Positions 1 through 7,999 of a DNA stretch of 64,000 nucleotides are shown here, in pieces. The notes under the pieces are model-generated. The model worked only from the letters and a program-made list of their open reading frames with translations. It was not told the origin of the DNA and made no database searches. The translations under genes and the position numbers were made by a program. Source of the DNA: Streptomyces sp. A3M-1-3 (GTDB lineage Bacteria; Actinomycetota; Actinomycetes; Streptomycetales; Streptomycetaceae); contig NZ_JANAVP010000008.1 of NCBI RefSeq assembly GCF_024213665.1, forward strand, positions 124,001 through 188,000. The letters run 5' to 3'. The first letter of the stretch is position 1; each line of letters opens with the position of its first letter.

Positions 1-276
1 GTCCACATCGAGGTCACCCAGGGTGATCTGGACGAGGTGGGCGATGCATTGGCCGCGGTACCGGAGATCATCGAGGCGTTCTCGATCACCGGGGGCGGGG
101 ACCTGCTGACGCGGGTGGCGGCGCGCGACAACGGCCACCTCGAAGACGTCATCCAGCGGCTGATCCAGCTGCCGGGAGTAGTCCGTACCCGCACCGAGGT
201 GGCCCTGCGCGAACGGGTCCCGCACCGGCTGCTGCCGCTGGTGGAAGCGGTCGGACGGGCCGCCCGCAAGCCGTGA
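1..276 (+). CDS. Lrp/AsnC-family transcriptional regulator, C-terminal part
   Basis: Frame 1 is open from the first base to the TGA at 274-276, so this is the 3' end of a gene that starts outside the window (91 residues visible). The fold pattern is that of the RAM/AsnC ligand-binding domain: a beta strand (VHIEV), a helix running through ALAAVPEIIEAF, then SITGGGDLLTRVAARD, where the glycine-rich turn matches the amino-acid binding loop. It ends with the helix LEDVIQRLIQLPGV and the closing TRTEVAL strand. The DNA-binding half is missing, so the regulon cannot be inferred. Such proteins often control amino-acid metabolism. Confidence 0.8.
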   Translation, partial: VHIEVTQGDLDEVGDALAAVPEIIEAFSITGGGDLLTRVAARDNGHLEDVIQRLIQLPGVVRTRTEVALRERVPHRLLPLVEAVGRAARKP

Positions 277-356
277 CGGGCGGGAGTCCCGCACATGCGG
301 AGGCCCTGGCGGCGGTACGGCAGGGCTGAGGGCGCGCGATCCGCGCTGCCGCGTCC

Positions 357-632
357 TCAGCTGCCGGGAGTCGCCGGTGCAGTCCCCGGAGTGAGCGCGG
401 AAGCAGGGCGGCAGGTGAAGCCCAGGCGCGTCAGCGCCCTGGTCACTTCACCGGACGTGAAGTCGCGGCGGTCCTGCCTGGTGATCACTTCACCCACCTG
501 CTTTACGGGGTAGGTGCGGCGGCCGATGATCACGCACTCACCTGTGACCGACTCGGGCTTCTTGCCCTTCATCGCGTCCTGCACCTCGCTCTTGGTCAGA
601 TCGAAGGGGTAGCGGGCGATGACGAAACGCAT
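357..632 (-). CDS. small conserved actinobacterial protein of unknown function
   Basis: This 91-residue protein starts MRFVIARYPFDLTKSEV and contains GECVIIGRRTYPVKQVGEVI followed by a basic segment TRQDRRDFTSGEV. I recognise the sequence as a conserved streptomycete protein found beside a DEAD-box helicase and a cold-shock gene, but know no function. The ATG at 632 has a weak GAGG about 5 bases upstream. It begins 45 bases after the helicase stop on the same strand, so it is probably the last gene of a helicase transcript. The last 15 or so residues are Ala/Pro-rich and may be a poorly conserved tail. Confidence 0.65.
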   Translation of the reverse strand: MRFVIARYPFDLTKSEVQDAMKGKKPESVTGECVIIGRRTYPVKQVGEVITRQDRRDFTSGEVTRALTRLGFTCRPASALTPGTAPATPGS

Positions 633-677
633 GGTGCCTCAATCGGGTGGGGGAACAAGCCGGACAACGCGCTCGGA

Positions 678-2222
678 CTAGGCGGCTCGGCGGACCCGCG
701 CGGCCTTGCGGGCCTCGGCAGTCTGGCGGGCCTCGGCGGACCGGCGGGACTCACCACGGGAGCGGCCGGGCTGACCCGGAACGGTGCCCCGGCCGCGGAA
801 CGGGGCGCCGCCGCGCTTGGGGCGCTCCGTGACCGGCGCGCTGACGCTGAGGGGGATGCCGGAGGGGGCCTGGGCGCCGGTGATGCGGCTCAGTTCGGCC
901 TCGCCGGAGCGGACCTGGGTGATCTGCGGGGTGATGCGGGCGTCTGCCATGAGGCGCGCCATGTCGCGGCGCTGGTTGGGCAGCACCAGCGTGACGACGC
1001 GGCCGGACTCGCCTGCGCGGGCGGTGCGGCCGCCGCGGTGCAGGTAGTCCTTGTGGTCGCTGGGCGGGTCGACGTTGACCACCAGGTCGAGGTTGTCGAC
1101 GTGAATGCCGCGCGCCGCGACGTTGGTGGCCACCAGCGCCGTGACCTGGCCGGTCTTGAACTGGGCCAGGGTGCGGGTGCGCTGGGGCTGGGACTTGCCG
1201 CCGTGCAGCGCGGCGGCGCGTACGCCGCTGTTCAGCAGGTGCTTGGTGAGCTGGTCGACGGCGTGCTTGGTGTCCAGGAACATGATCACCCGGCCGTCGC
1301 GCGCTGCGATCTCCGTGGTGGCGGCGTACTTGTCGGCGCCTTGTACGTGCAGTACGTGGTGCTCCATCGTGGTCACCGCGCCCGCCGAGGGGTCGACCGA
1401 ATGGACCACCGGGTCGTGGAGGTAGCGACGGACCAGGAGGTCGACGTTGCGGTCCAGCGTGGCTGAGAACAGCATCCGCTGGCCGTCGGGGCGTACCTGG
1501 TCGAGGAGTTCGGTGACCTGGGGCATGAAGCCCATGTCGGCCATCTGGTCGGCCTCGTCCAGGACGGTGATGTTCACCCGGTCCAGGCGGCAGTCCTTGC
1601 GCTCGATGAGGTCCTTGAGGCGGCCGGGAGTCGCGACGACGACCTCGGCCCCGGCGCGCAGTGCACTGGCTTGCCTGCCGATCGACATGCCGCCGACGAC
1701 AGTGGCCAGCCGCAGCTTCAGGGACCGGGCGTACGGGGTGAGCGCGTCGGTGACCTGCTGGGCCAGCTCGCGCGTGGGGACGAGGATCAAGGCCAGCGGC
1801 TGCCGGGGCTCGGCGCGCTGTCCGGCGGTGCGCGCCAGCAGCGCCAGGCCGAAAGCGAGCGTCTTGCCCGATCCGGTGCGCCCCCGGCCCAGCACGTCCC
1901 GCCCTGCGAGGGAGTTCGGCAGCGTGGCCGCCTGGATCGGGAACGGCTCGTCCATGCCGAGGCCGGTGAGCGTCTTCAGCAGCTCGACCGGCATGTCCAG
2001 CTCGCCGAAGGTCGCAGCCGCGGGGAGGGCCGGGGTGATGCTGACCGGCAGCGCGAACTCCCCCTGCGGGGCGGAGGGACGGCGCCCGTATGCACCGGAA
2101 CGGTTGCCGGGGCGGCCCTGGCCCTGGCCCTGCGGGCGGAAGCGGGCGCCGCGATCGGAACCGGCGGAGCCGCCCTTGTGGGGGTTGGAGTAGCGGTCGT
2201 TCGTGCGAGTTGAGCGGTTCAC
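678..2222 (-). CDS. ATP-dependent DEAD-box RNA helicase
   Basis: A 514-residue cytosolic RNA helicase likely to unwind structured RNA, for example in ribosome assembly or at low temperature. All core motifs are present: Q-motif FPIQAATLP, motif I GRTGSGKT near residue 115, Ia PTRELAQQV, Ib VATPGRL, motif II as VLDEADQM, III SAT, and the C-terminal RecA motifs VATNVAARGIHVDNLD and HRGGRTARAG. Basic, Gly/Arg-rich tails flank the core. I chose the GTG at 2222 because AGGAAGG lies 6 bases upstream; an in-frame extension to 2378 has no such site and would cover the leader. The next upstream gene is a CspA-type cold-shock gene on the same strand. Confidence 0.9.
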   Translation of the reverse strand: MNRSTRTNDRYSNPHKGGSAGSDRGARFRPQGQGQGRPGNRSGAYGRRPSAPQGEFALPVSITPALPAAATFGELDMPVELLKTLTGLGMDEPFPIQAATLPNSLAGRDVLGRGRTGSGKTLAFGLALLARTAGQRAEPRQPLALILVPTRELAQQVTDALTPYARSLKLRLATVVGGMSIGRQASALRAGAEVVVATPGRLKDLIERKDCRLDRVNITVLDEADQMADMGFMPQVTELLDQVRPDGQRMLFSATLDRNVDLLVRRYLHDPVVHSVDPSAGAVTTMEHHVLHVQGADKYAATTEIAARDGRVIMFLDTKHAVDQLTKHLLNSGVRAAALHGGKSQPQRTRTLAQFKTGQVTALVATNVAARGIHVDNLDLVVNVDPPSDHKDYLHRGGRTARAGESGRVVTLVLPNQRRDMARLMADARITPQITQVRSGEAELSRITGAQAPSGIPLSVSAPVTERPKRGGAPFRGRGTVPGQPGRSRGESRRSAEARQTAEARKAARVRRAA

Positions 2223-2257
2223 TGAGAACCTTCCTCGATATGGCACGTATCGAGGAA
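2223..2257 (-). promoter_or_regulatory. leader hairpin overlapping the helicase ribosome binding site
   Basis: Just before the helicase start codon the minus strand folds into a perfect 10-bp stem: arms 2257-2248 and 2240-2231, loop 2247-2241. The 3' arm contains GAGGAA, which with the next GG (2230-2229) forms the ribosome binding site. In the folded state most of the Shine-Dalgarno sequence is paired. This suggests structural control of translation, for example by temperature or by the helicase itself. Regulation is inferred; the hairpin is directly visible. Confidence 0.65.
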
Positions 2258-2268
2258 TTCTCGGCAGG

Positions 2269-2302
2269 AACGAGCCGAATGAATTGCAAGAACGAGCCGA
2301 AT
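2269..2302. repeat. two 12-bp direct repeats upstream of the helicase gene
   Basis: AACGAGCCGAAT occurs at 2269-2280 and again at 2291-2302, a period of 22 bases (about two helical turns). They lie in the helicase leader/promoter region, 47 or more bases upstream of the start codon. The spacing suits a pair of sites on one DNA face or a repeated RNA element. No known regulator is assigned. Confidence 0.4.
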
Positions 2303-2363
2303 AATTGTGAAACGAAGCCGGCCGCAGTGCCGCCGCGGCGGGCAAATCCTGCAAACAGCAACG

Positions 2364-2399
2364 AGCTGGGACCCGCACCCCAAGGTGCGTGCCCCAGCT
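2364..2399 (-). terminator. hairpin terminator after the cold-shock gene
   Basis: The bases AGCTGGG..CGCACC and GGTGCG..CCCAGCT form a stem of 7+6 pairs with a small internal loop and a CCAA loop. It lies 18 bases after the csp stop codon. It has no U-run, which is usual for high-GC actinobacteria. It would separate the csp transcript from the helicase gene downstream. Confidence 0.65.
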
Positions 2400-2417
2400 G
2401 CGTCGTACGCTTCAGCG

Positions 2418-2621
2418 TCAGGCGGGAACGATGTTCTCCGCCTGCGGGCCCTTCTGGCCCTGCGTGACGTCGAAGTTCACCTTCTGACCTTCCTGAAGCT
2501 CACGGAAGCCCTGGGTGGCGATGTTCGAGTAGTGGGCGAAGACGTCGGGGCCGCCACCCTCCTGCTCGATGAAGCCGAAGCCCTTTTCCGCGTTGAACCA
2601 CTTCACGGTGCCAGTAGCCAT
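2418..2621 (-). CDS. CspA-family cold-shock protein
   Basis: This 67-residue protein is a single OB-fold RNA/DNA chaperone that covers the whole family length. RNP1 (KGFGFI) and RNP2 (VFAHY) are intact, after the usual [16 protein letters not shown] start. A strong GAAGGAG lies about 6 bases before the ATG. It probably melts mRNA secondary structure and acts with the DEAD-box helicase encoded just downstream on the same strand. A hairpin follows the stop codon and a long structured leader precedes the gene. Confidence 0.95.
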   Translation of the reverse strand: MATGTVKWFNAEKGFGFIEQEGGGPDVFAHYSNIATQGFRELQEGQKVNFDVTQGQKGPQAENIVPA

Positions 2622-2961
2622 GTCAAATCTCCTTCGGGGCAGTGCCCGGGGGTCCGCACTGTGCGGACCCCGGCGTCGCCGCGATGATTGCCCCGTCCGG
2701 AAAACAGCACCGAAAATACAAAAGTGCCCGACGACATAAGGTCGTCAACGGGCACTTGAAGTCTATGGGAACCACAACTGCAACTGGCTCCACAGTAGCA
2801 CGCCGCGAACATTTGGGCACGGCAAATACTATCTTTCGTCCGGATCGATTCCCCTCGAAGGGGAGGAGACCGTCCTTGTTGTAGATGCCGCCGTCCTGGT
2901 TGGTCACGTGACCAACCAGGACCAGCGGCACATGCCGGGCCGGGGTCAGGGTCAGCCAGGC
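2622..2961 (-). promoter_or_regulatory. long structured leader/promoter region of the cold-shock gene
   Basis: These 340 bases separate csp from the DUF3574 gene and hold no convincing coding sequence. Two hairpins are visible. At 2722-2757 a 9-bp stem (AAGTGCCCG/CGGGCACTT) continues into a 5-bp stem (ACGAC/GTCGT) with an ATAAG loop. At 2645-2673 a 13-bp stem with one bulged G lies 12 bases upstream of the ribosome binding site. Bases 2675-2860 are richer in A/T than the surroundings and probably include the promoter. Long folded 5' UTRs are typical of cold-shock mRNAs. Confidence 0.5.
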
Positions 2962-3438
2962 TCAGAAGTCGGCCCGCGCCCGGACGTCGGCGCGACCGAC
3001 GGACTCCAGGCCGTAGGTCTTGCAGTAGAGGCTGCGGATGTACTCGATGTCGGCGTCGCGGTCCTGAGCCTGTGTCACGGGATAGAGCACAGTCAGCTCG
3101 TACGATCGCTCGCGGTTGATGTCACCGTCCTTGTCACGCCATTGGCCGCGGCCCTCCTGGAGGGTCAGTCCGGACGGGAAACGGGGCGTGACCACGTCGG
3201 CGACGAACTCCATGAACTCCTCGTCGGAGATGGGCGGGCTGCCGTTGTGACGGCCGGTGCCGAAGTAGAGATGTGTCGACACATATGGGCTGCCCTGCTC
3301 GCCGGCCGTCTGCTGTGTCGCCGCCGAGGTGACAGGTGTGTGGAAGGCGACGTCGGACACCGGCCCTCCGGCAGTGAAGAGGAGCACGACCGCTGCGAAG
3401 ACGACGGCCGCAGGCGTCGATATCCGTATGTGCCGCAT
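2962..3438 (-). CDS. DUF3574-containing secreted protein
   Basis: This 158-residue protein has an N-terminal hydrophobic segment (AAVVFAAVVLLFTAGGPV) that looks like a signal peptide or anchor. The rest matches DUF3574: THLYFGTGRHNG, ISDEEFMEFVADVVTPRFP, GRGQWRD, and RERSYELTVLYP. The family has no known function; the aromatic/charged compact domain resembles small ferredoxin-like folds. It starts 7 bases after the stop of the TPR-like gene upstream, so it is probably the last gene of that operon. The ribosome binding site (AGGGA) is weak. Confidence 0.75.
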   Translation of the reverse strand: MRHIRISTPAAVVFAAVVLLFTAGGPVSDVAFHTPVTSAATQQTAGEQGSPYVSTHLYFGTGRHNGSPPISDEEFMEFVADVVTPRFPSGLTLQEGRGQWRDKDGDINRERSYELTVLYPVTQAQDRDADIEYIRSLYCKTYGLESVGRADVRARADF

Positions 3439-3445
3439 GGGGTCC

Positions 3446-4426
3446 CTATCTGTTGTTCCTGTTGGGGAAATTGGTCCGGACCGCCGAGGTGGGCAGGGAC
3501 TCCAGCAGGAAGGCTGCCGCGTCCCGCACAGGTGCCGGAGCGTCGGCGCACTGCCGCAGGCTGATCGCAGTCCTGGCGAGTGTCTCGGTCGTCCGTACGG
3601 ATCCGATGCGGGCGGCGCGGGGAGCGACGTCCGCGATGAGGTCCTCCGCCTCGCTCCAGGCGCGGGCCCGCGCCAGCGCTGAGAGGAGCTCCGCGGTGAA
3701 CAGGTGCCGGTAGGAAGGACCGGGAGCTGTGGCCGCGTGGTGCAGGAGGGGGATGGCCTGGTCCCATCGGCGCAGTCGGGCCAGCACCCAGCCCTGGTGG
3801 CCGAGCAGCTCGGTCTGGTCGATCCACCAGGCCCAGTGCGGGTCGTGGCGCGAGATGCCGTCCAGGAACCGGCTCTGGGCGCGGGAGATCAGATCCAGCG
3901 GCTCCCTGGTGTTGCCCAGCATGGCGATCGCGTGCGCCTGGCGGACCAGGACGAGGCTGCTGACCCTGGCCGGGAGGGCGCGCGGCCCGGTCACGCGGAA
4001 GGCGGTCTCCAGGGCGGCCCGCGGGTGTCCGGTATGGGCCCCCAGCATGCTGTGGTTCAGCAGCACCAGCCGTGCCGTCCAGCGGTCGCCGCAGAGTTCC
4101 GCCAAGGCCAGCGCCCGTGCGTTCATACGGTGGGCCTGGCGGTAGCAGCCCGCGTCGAAGAGGATCCAGCCGATGACTTCGCACAGCTCGGCAAGGGCCG
4201 AGAGCCGGTCGCTGTCCTGGCCGCGCAGGCTCCTGGGATCGGCCGACAGTTCCGGGATGCGCTGCACGGCCTCGCGTGCGGCGGGCACCGCGGCCGTCGC
4301 GCCGTGCGCGGCATCGAGGGCCACGAGGCGCTGGGTGGTGCGTACGGCCAAAGGGATCACCATGACAGGGTCGTCGTCTCGCGACGCCACCGTGTGAGCC
4401 GGGCGGGTCCTGGCCGGCTTCGTCAT
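3446..4426 (-). CDS. TPR-like helical-repeat protein
   Basis: A 326-residue protein of amphipathic helix pairs (for example residues from LSALAELCEVIGWILFDAG, then ALALAELCGDRWTARLVLL), typical of tetratricopeptide-like scaffolds. No HTH or enzyme motif is visible. The ATG at 4426 overlaps the stop of the DUF6545 gene by 4 bases (ATGA); the in-frame extension to 4504 would overlap that gene further. In actinobacteria such TPR domains often belong to peptide- or protein-sensing regulators. Here it could be the soluble partner of the membrane protein and metallopeptidase encoded just upstream; that role is inference. Confidence 0.65.
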   Translation of the reverse strand: MTKPARTRPAHTVASRDDDPVMVIPLAVRTTQRLVALDAAHGATAAVPAAREAVQRIPELSADPRSLRGQDSDRLSALAELCEVIGWILFDAGCYRQAHRMNARALALAELCGDRWTARLVLLNHSMLGAHTGHPRAALETAFRVTGPRALPARVSSLVLVRQAHAIAMLGNTREPLDLISRAQSRFLDGISRHDPHWAWWIDQTELLGHQGWVLARLRRWDQAIPLLHHAATAPGPSYRHLFTAELLSALARARAWSEAEDLIADVAPRAARIGSVRTTETLARTAISLRQCADAPAPVRDAAAFLLESLPTSAVRTNFPNRNNR

Positions 4427-5646
4427 GACAGGAGGCGGGCATCGGTGTGGCCGCGGCGGCCCTGGCCGAGGGCGGTGAACGATGACGCCACTCGGGTCAG
4501 CCACTCCACCTCGTCACGGAAGTCCTCGTAAGGCGGCCGCGCGGGAATGTCGGACGCGTCCGACGCGTCGGCCCGCTCGGCTCTCTCCTCGGCCGGACGG
4601 CTCAGTACGGCACGCATCTGCAGCGCTTCGCCCAGGGGGGAGGTGGGGTCCTCCGGGAGCTCCAGGGAGCGGGCCACTCGGGAGAAGTCCGCGAGTGAGA
4701 GCGAGGTGCGGAGCATCAACTGGCCGTCGCGTATCTCGATGACACGCCGGTAGAGGCTGTAGTGCGGATCCCGGGGCGGGATGAGATCACGTGGCCAGGC
4801 CCGTGGCGGGTCCAGCGCGATGTCCGGCGACGCCTGGTACAGCGCCCACCACAATGGCCGCAGGCGGAGATAGGAGCGGTAGCTGCGGATCCAGCCCAGC
4901 GCGCGGGTGATATGGATTCCCCAGGACGGAATGGTCCAGCCGGCGATCTGGAGCAAGGCACCGATGCTGCCGCTCGTCCACTGAATGGGGTCAAGGCCCG
5001 TTCCGTCGAAGTGCAGCCTGGTGCCGGCGATCTGAATGCCTCGAGTGACGCAGTAGACCAGGATGAGGCTCGCGCCGACGGTCACGGTACGCATACCGAC
5101 CTCGAGCCATTGACGGTTGGCCATCTTGGTGAAGCGAAGCGACAACCGCACGGTCTCGAACTGCCCCACGGCACAGATCAGGAGGTAGAAGGACATGTAC
5201 AGCGCATATCCGCCGTCCTGAATGCTGAGCAGAATGGTCGACGTCGCCGTTTCGGACTTCGCCACAGGACCGACGCCGAAGGACGCGATCACAAGTACGC
5301 AGAGCGCGGCGCCGAAGAACAACACGCGGCGGCGCGCCATGCGACGGGCCTCAGCGGGCGGGGACGACCAGTAGACGAGGACGACCTGCTGGGCCGCGGT
5401 GAGCACGACCACCGCGACCTGGGTTATCAGTGAAGTGATGTTCGGGAGCCCGAAGAAGTCGGAGATGTGCAGGCGGAGAAGGTCCAGGTCGACCAGGAAG
5501 CTGATCCCGGAGCAGAGGAAGTAGGTGCACAGGGCCCACAAAGCGATGTCATGTGTTCTGCGCAGCAGGTCCGGAAGCCGGTAGCTGAAGGCCGCGAGGC
5601 CGCCGATGGCGCAGATCCACGCGAGGACTCCGTAGATCACGCTCAC
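4423..5646 (-). CDS. MAB_1171c/DUF6545-family integral membrane protein
   Basis: A 407-residue protein with about seven hydrophobic segments in residues 1-245, such as IALWALCTYFLCSGISFLV and ITQVAVVVLTAAQQVVLVYW. A soluble charged C-terminal domain follows, containing SLYRRVIEIRDGQLMLR. This layout and that DUF6545 tail match the 'MAB_1171c family putative transporter' group of actinobacteria, whose activity is unknown; a sensor role is as plausible as transport. The GTG at 5646 overlaps the upstream metallopeptidase stop (GTGA), and the gene overlaps the next by ATGA, so the three are translationally coupled. Confidence 0.75.
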   Translation of the reverse strand: MSVIYGVLAWICAIGGLAAFSYRLPDLLRRTHDIALWALCTYFLCSGISFLVDLDLLRLHISDFFGLPNITSLITQVAVVVLTAAQQVVLVYWSSPPAEARRMARRRVLFFGAALCVLVIASFGVGPVAKSETATSTILLSIQDGGYALYMSFYLLICAVGQFETVRLSLRFTKMANRQWLEVGMRTVTVGASLILVYCVTRGIQIAGTRLHFDGTGLDPIQWTSGSIGALLQIAGWTIPSWGIHITRALGWIRSYRSYLRLRPLWWALYQASPDIALDPPRAWPRDLIPPRDPHYSLYRRVIEIRDGQLMLRTSLSLADFSRVARSLELPEDPTSPLGEALQMRAVLSRPAEERAERADASDASDIPARPPYEDFRDEVEWLTRVASSFTALGQGRRGHTDARLLS

Positions 5647-6218
5647 CCCTGGTCCGGTTTGCCGAGACCGTTCTCAATACGAGAGACGATTTCGGCGGCC
5701 TCTTCCGGGACGCCCCAGGCCGGTTCGGTCCATCGCTTCGCGGCCCGGGCCAGGATCAGCGAGGCCATCGTCTCGGCCTCCTGCTCCTCGTCGTCACTGT
5801 ATCGGGAGCGCATCAGCATCCCCCGTACAGCGGCGGGGTCGACGTCCGAGAACAACTGGCCAGAATCACTGTGATCCAGTTGCACGGACCCGCGGTGCTC
5901 GAAGGCGATATGGGCCAGTTCATGGGCGATGATGTGTTCCTTGTGCGACGGCGTAGCCGCCTTCTCGAACACGATGACGTCGAAGTCATCCATTTTCAGC
6001 CATATGCCGAACAGATGGCGCTCGGGGAAAGGTGTCGAAATCAGATGGATGGGGCGCCGACGCCGCGCACTCAGATATCGGTGAAGTTCATCGATGCCGC
6101 AACCGTGCTCCATACCCCACTCCGCGAGCAGCGCCTCACAGGTATGGCGAACCTCTCTGAGGCGGCGCCTGAGCCGCCTGTCTTCCGACGAAGGTAACGC
6201 AGAGCCAGGTAACTTCAT
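5643..6218 (-). CDS. ImmA/IrrE-family metallopeptidase
   Basis: A 191-residue protein with the zinc-protease signature HELAH in IIAHELAHIAFEHRG and a downstream acidic region (DDEEQEAETMASLIL) that supplies the third metal ligand in this family. ImmA/IrrE peptidases cleave partner transcriptional regulators in response to a signal. I chose ATG 6218 because GGAGG lies at 6226-6230, 7 bases upstream; the in-frame extension to 6317 has no such site. It overlaps the DUF6545 gene by 4 bases and no obvious XRE-type substrate regulator is encoded next to it. Confidence 0.85.
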   Translation of the reverse strand: MKLPGSALPSSEDRRLRRRLREVRHTCEALLAEWGMEHGCGIDELHRYLSARRRRPIHLISTPFPERHLFGIWLKMDDFDVIVFEKAATPSHKEHIIAHELAHIAFEHRGSVQLDHSDSGQLFSDVDPAAVRGMLMRSRYSDDEEQEAETMASLILARAAKRWTEPAWGVPEEAAEIVSRIENGLGKPDQG

Positions 6219-6325
6219 CCTCAGTCCTCCGGCGAGCCCCAGTGGCCGCCCTCGCCCGGTCATGCTCGGGCTCTCGATCCCCGAGTCGACAACGCGGCCA
6301 TGATGCCACACCCTCAACTCGCCGA

Positions 6326-7312
6326 TCAGTGCGGCAAGTTCCCCTGAAGGAGCATCTGAGCCGACAGGTCCACGAGTTGCCGCAGTACGGGCAAGTAGTC
6401 TTCGTCACCACCCAGTTCACCCAGAACGCGATACGCCTCATCGCGAAACTCGTCAACGTCCTCACGGTACTGATGAAGATTGGCAGGCGCGAGAAGGAGG
6501 TCAGTGAGTTCCGACCTCGCTTGACCAGAATTTCTCGAGGCGGCGCACAAGCCCAGGATGCGCTCCCTGGAGTGAGGTGACGCTTCCTCGATGGCGCACG
6601 CGAGCAGATAAGTTACAGTGCCGTTCATCAGGTCTTCATTTCGACCGGACAGGATATCTTCCTGATCATTGAATATCTGCCACAGGACGCCGAAGACGTA
6701 GCCGAATTCACGCCATAGCTCTATTCTCTCACTCTTCGCGCCCGACAATGTCGCAGCCATTGCGGTTATCATGCCGAAGGGCCCGCCGGACTTACCTCGG
6801 TATGCCGTGATTGCCGATTTACGCGTAGCGCTGCCGACATCTCCCCGAATGTCAACCAATTGCCCTTCGGCGGCAACGATCCAGCCGTTCACGAGTTCAG
6901 CCGTCAGAGCGCTGCGTACCGACTCTGGAACCTGTTGCGACTGAATAATCTGAATGGGAAGCATATTTCCACTGATCACGGACGCAAGCAGCGCTTCGTT
7001 CTCGCCGAAGTCACCGGCAGGAGTCACAGCATGCCCGTCGGCCAGGTCATCCAGATAACATGCCGAAGTCCACCACAGCACGTGCACGGCGGACACGGGA
7101 ACAGCCGGTGTGGGGGTGCCTGTCTCAATGGCATGCACGAGCAGCGGTAACACCGACAGAGGATGCTTCAACTTCTGATGCTGCAAGAGTTTGGCGACTG
7201 CGTTCTTGGCTGCGTCCGACGATGAGCCAAGCCGTTCGAGAGCGGCCTCTATCTCTGCCTCGACATCCGGCGAGAATTGCCGATGCAGGTCCGAGTACGA
7301 CATGGAATTCAC
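6326..7312 (-). CDS. class I isoprenoid-synthase-fold protein (ComQ-like polyprenyl synthetase family)
   Basis: A 328-residue all-helical protein with two Asp-rich metal-diphosphate motifs: DDLAD (in CYLDDLADGHA) and NDQED (in IFNDQEDILSG). These are the marks of trans-prenyl synthases and ComQ-type peptide prenyltransferases. The GTG at 7312 has GGAGG at 7320-7324, 7 bases upstream. Its base composition is visibly lower in GC than the flanks (many AAT, ATT, GAA codons), suggesting recent acquisition. It precedes the metallopeptidase/DUF6545/TPR genes by 107 bases on the same strand. Substrate is unknown; it could make a prenyl diphosphate, a terpene, or prenylate a signal peptide. Confidence 0.7.
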   Translation of the reverse strand: MNSMSYSDLHRQFSPDVEAEIEAALERLGSSSDAAKNAVAKLLQHQKLKHPLSVLPLLVHAIETGTPTPAVPVSAVHVLWWTSACYLDDLADGHAVTPAGDFGENEALLASVISGNMLPIQIIQSQQVPESVRSALTAELVNGWIVAAEGQLVDIRGDVGSATRKSAITAYRGKSGGPFGMITAMAATLSGAKSERIELWREFGYVFGVLWQIFNDQEDILSGRNEDLMNGTVTYLLACAIEEASPHSRERILGLCAASRNSGQARSELTDLLLAPANLHQYREDVDEFRDEAYRVLGELGGDEDYLPVLRQLVDLSAQMLLQGNLPH

Positions 7313-7511
7313 GTAGCGACCTCCATCGTGAGAATATTCTTTGCGCGCCGACGTACGGCACCGATTCGATCATTCTGGATGGAGGGGAGCTAGAGCGATT
7401 TCACGCCAATGGCCGGTTCCTTGTGGGTGCACGCGCCGTGGTTGTCGGGCGCGCCGGCGTTCACGTCACCGAGGAGCCTGCCGATGTCGGCCCAAGGCCC
7501 TGACCGACAGA

Positions 7512-7934
7512 TCAGCCCAGGAAGCTCAGCCGCACCTGGCGGTCCGGGTTGTCCTTGTTCGTGTCGACCAGGCACACCGACTGCCACGTGCCGAGCTCGA
7601 GTCTGCCGCCGAGTACCGGCAGGGTGGCGTGGGGAGGGACGAAGGCGGGCAGCACATGGTCCCTGCCATGGCCCGCGCTGCCGTGCCGGTGCTGCCAGCG
7701 GTCGTCCGCGGGCAGCAGGGTGTGCAGCGCGGACAGCAGGTCGCTGTCGCTCCCCGCGCCCGTCTCGATCACCGCGATTCCGGCGGTGGCGTGCGGTACG
7801 AAGACGTGAAGCAGCCCATCGCGCCCGGAAGCGGTCTCGGCCAGGAACTGCTCGCACGCGTGGGTCAGATCGGTCACCGTCTCGGCGTTGCCGGTGGTGA
7901 GGTGCAGGATGCGGGTCGTGAAGGCCTCGGACAT
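7512..7934 (-). CDS. yjbQ: YjbQ/UPF0047-family protein (secondary thiamine-phosphate synthase-like)
   Basis: A 140-residue protein of the compact YjbQ fold. It has the family pattern VPHATAGIAVIE, then GHGRDHVLPAFVPPHAT and GTWQSVCLVDTN. These proteins show weak thiamine-phosphate synthase activity in some species, but their physiological role is open. The start ATG at 7934 opens the conserved domain directly; the frame extends further upstream into the broken LysR gene, where it is not a real gene. It stands alone between the ComQ-like gene and the pipecolate-type operon. Confidence 0.85.
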   Translation of the reverse strand: MSEAFTTRILHLTTGNAETVTDLTHACEQFLAETASGRDGLLHVFVPHATAGIAVIETGAGSDSDLLSALHTLLPADDRWQHRHGSAGHGRDHVLPAFVPPHATLPVLGGRLELGTWQSVCLVDTNKDNPDRQVRLSFLG

Positions 7935-7999
7935 ACGTCCAATGGTCGCCCATCCCCCCGGCATCACGCGGATGGCCTGCGCGGCATGTTGCCGCAGCC

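Noticed and set aside
6219-6325. Search for a ComX-like peptide gene next to the ComQ-like gene
   Set aside because: Frames here are 13 codons or belong to the metallopeptidase leader; the 7313-7511 gap also has no short frame with a C-terminal Trp.
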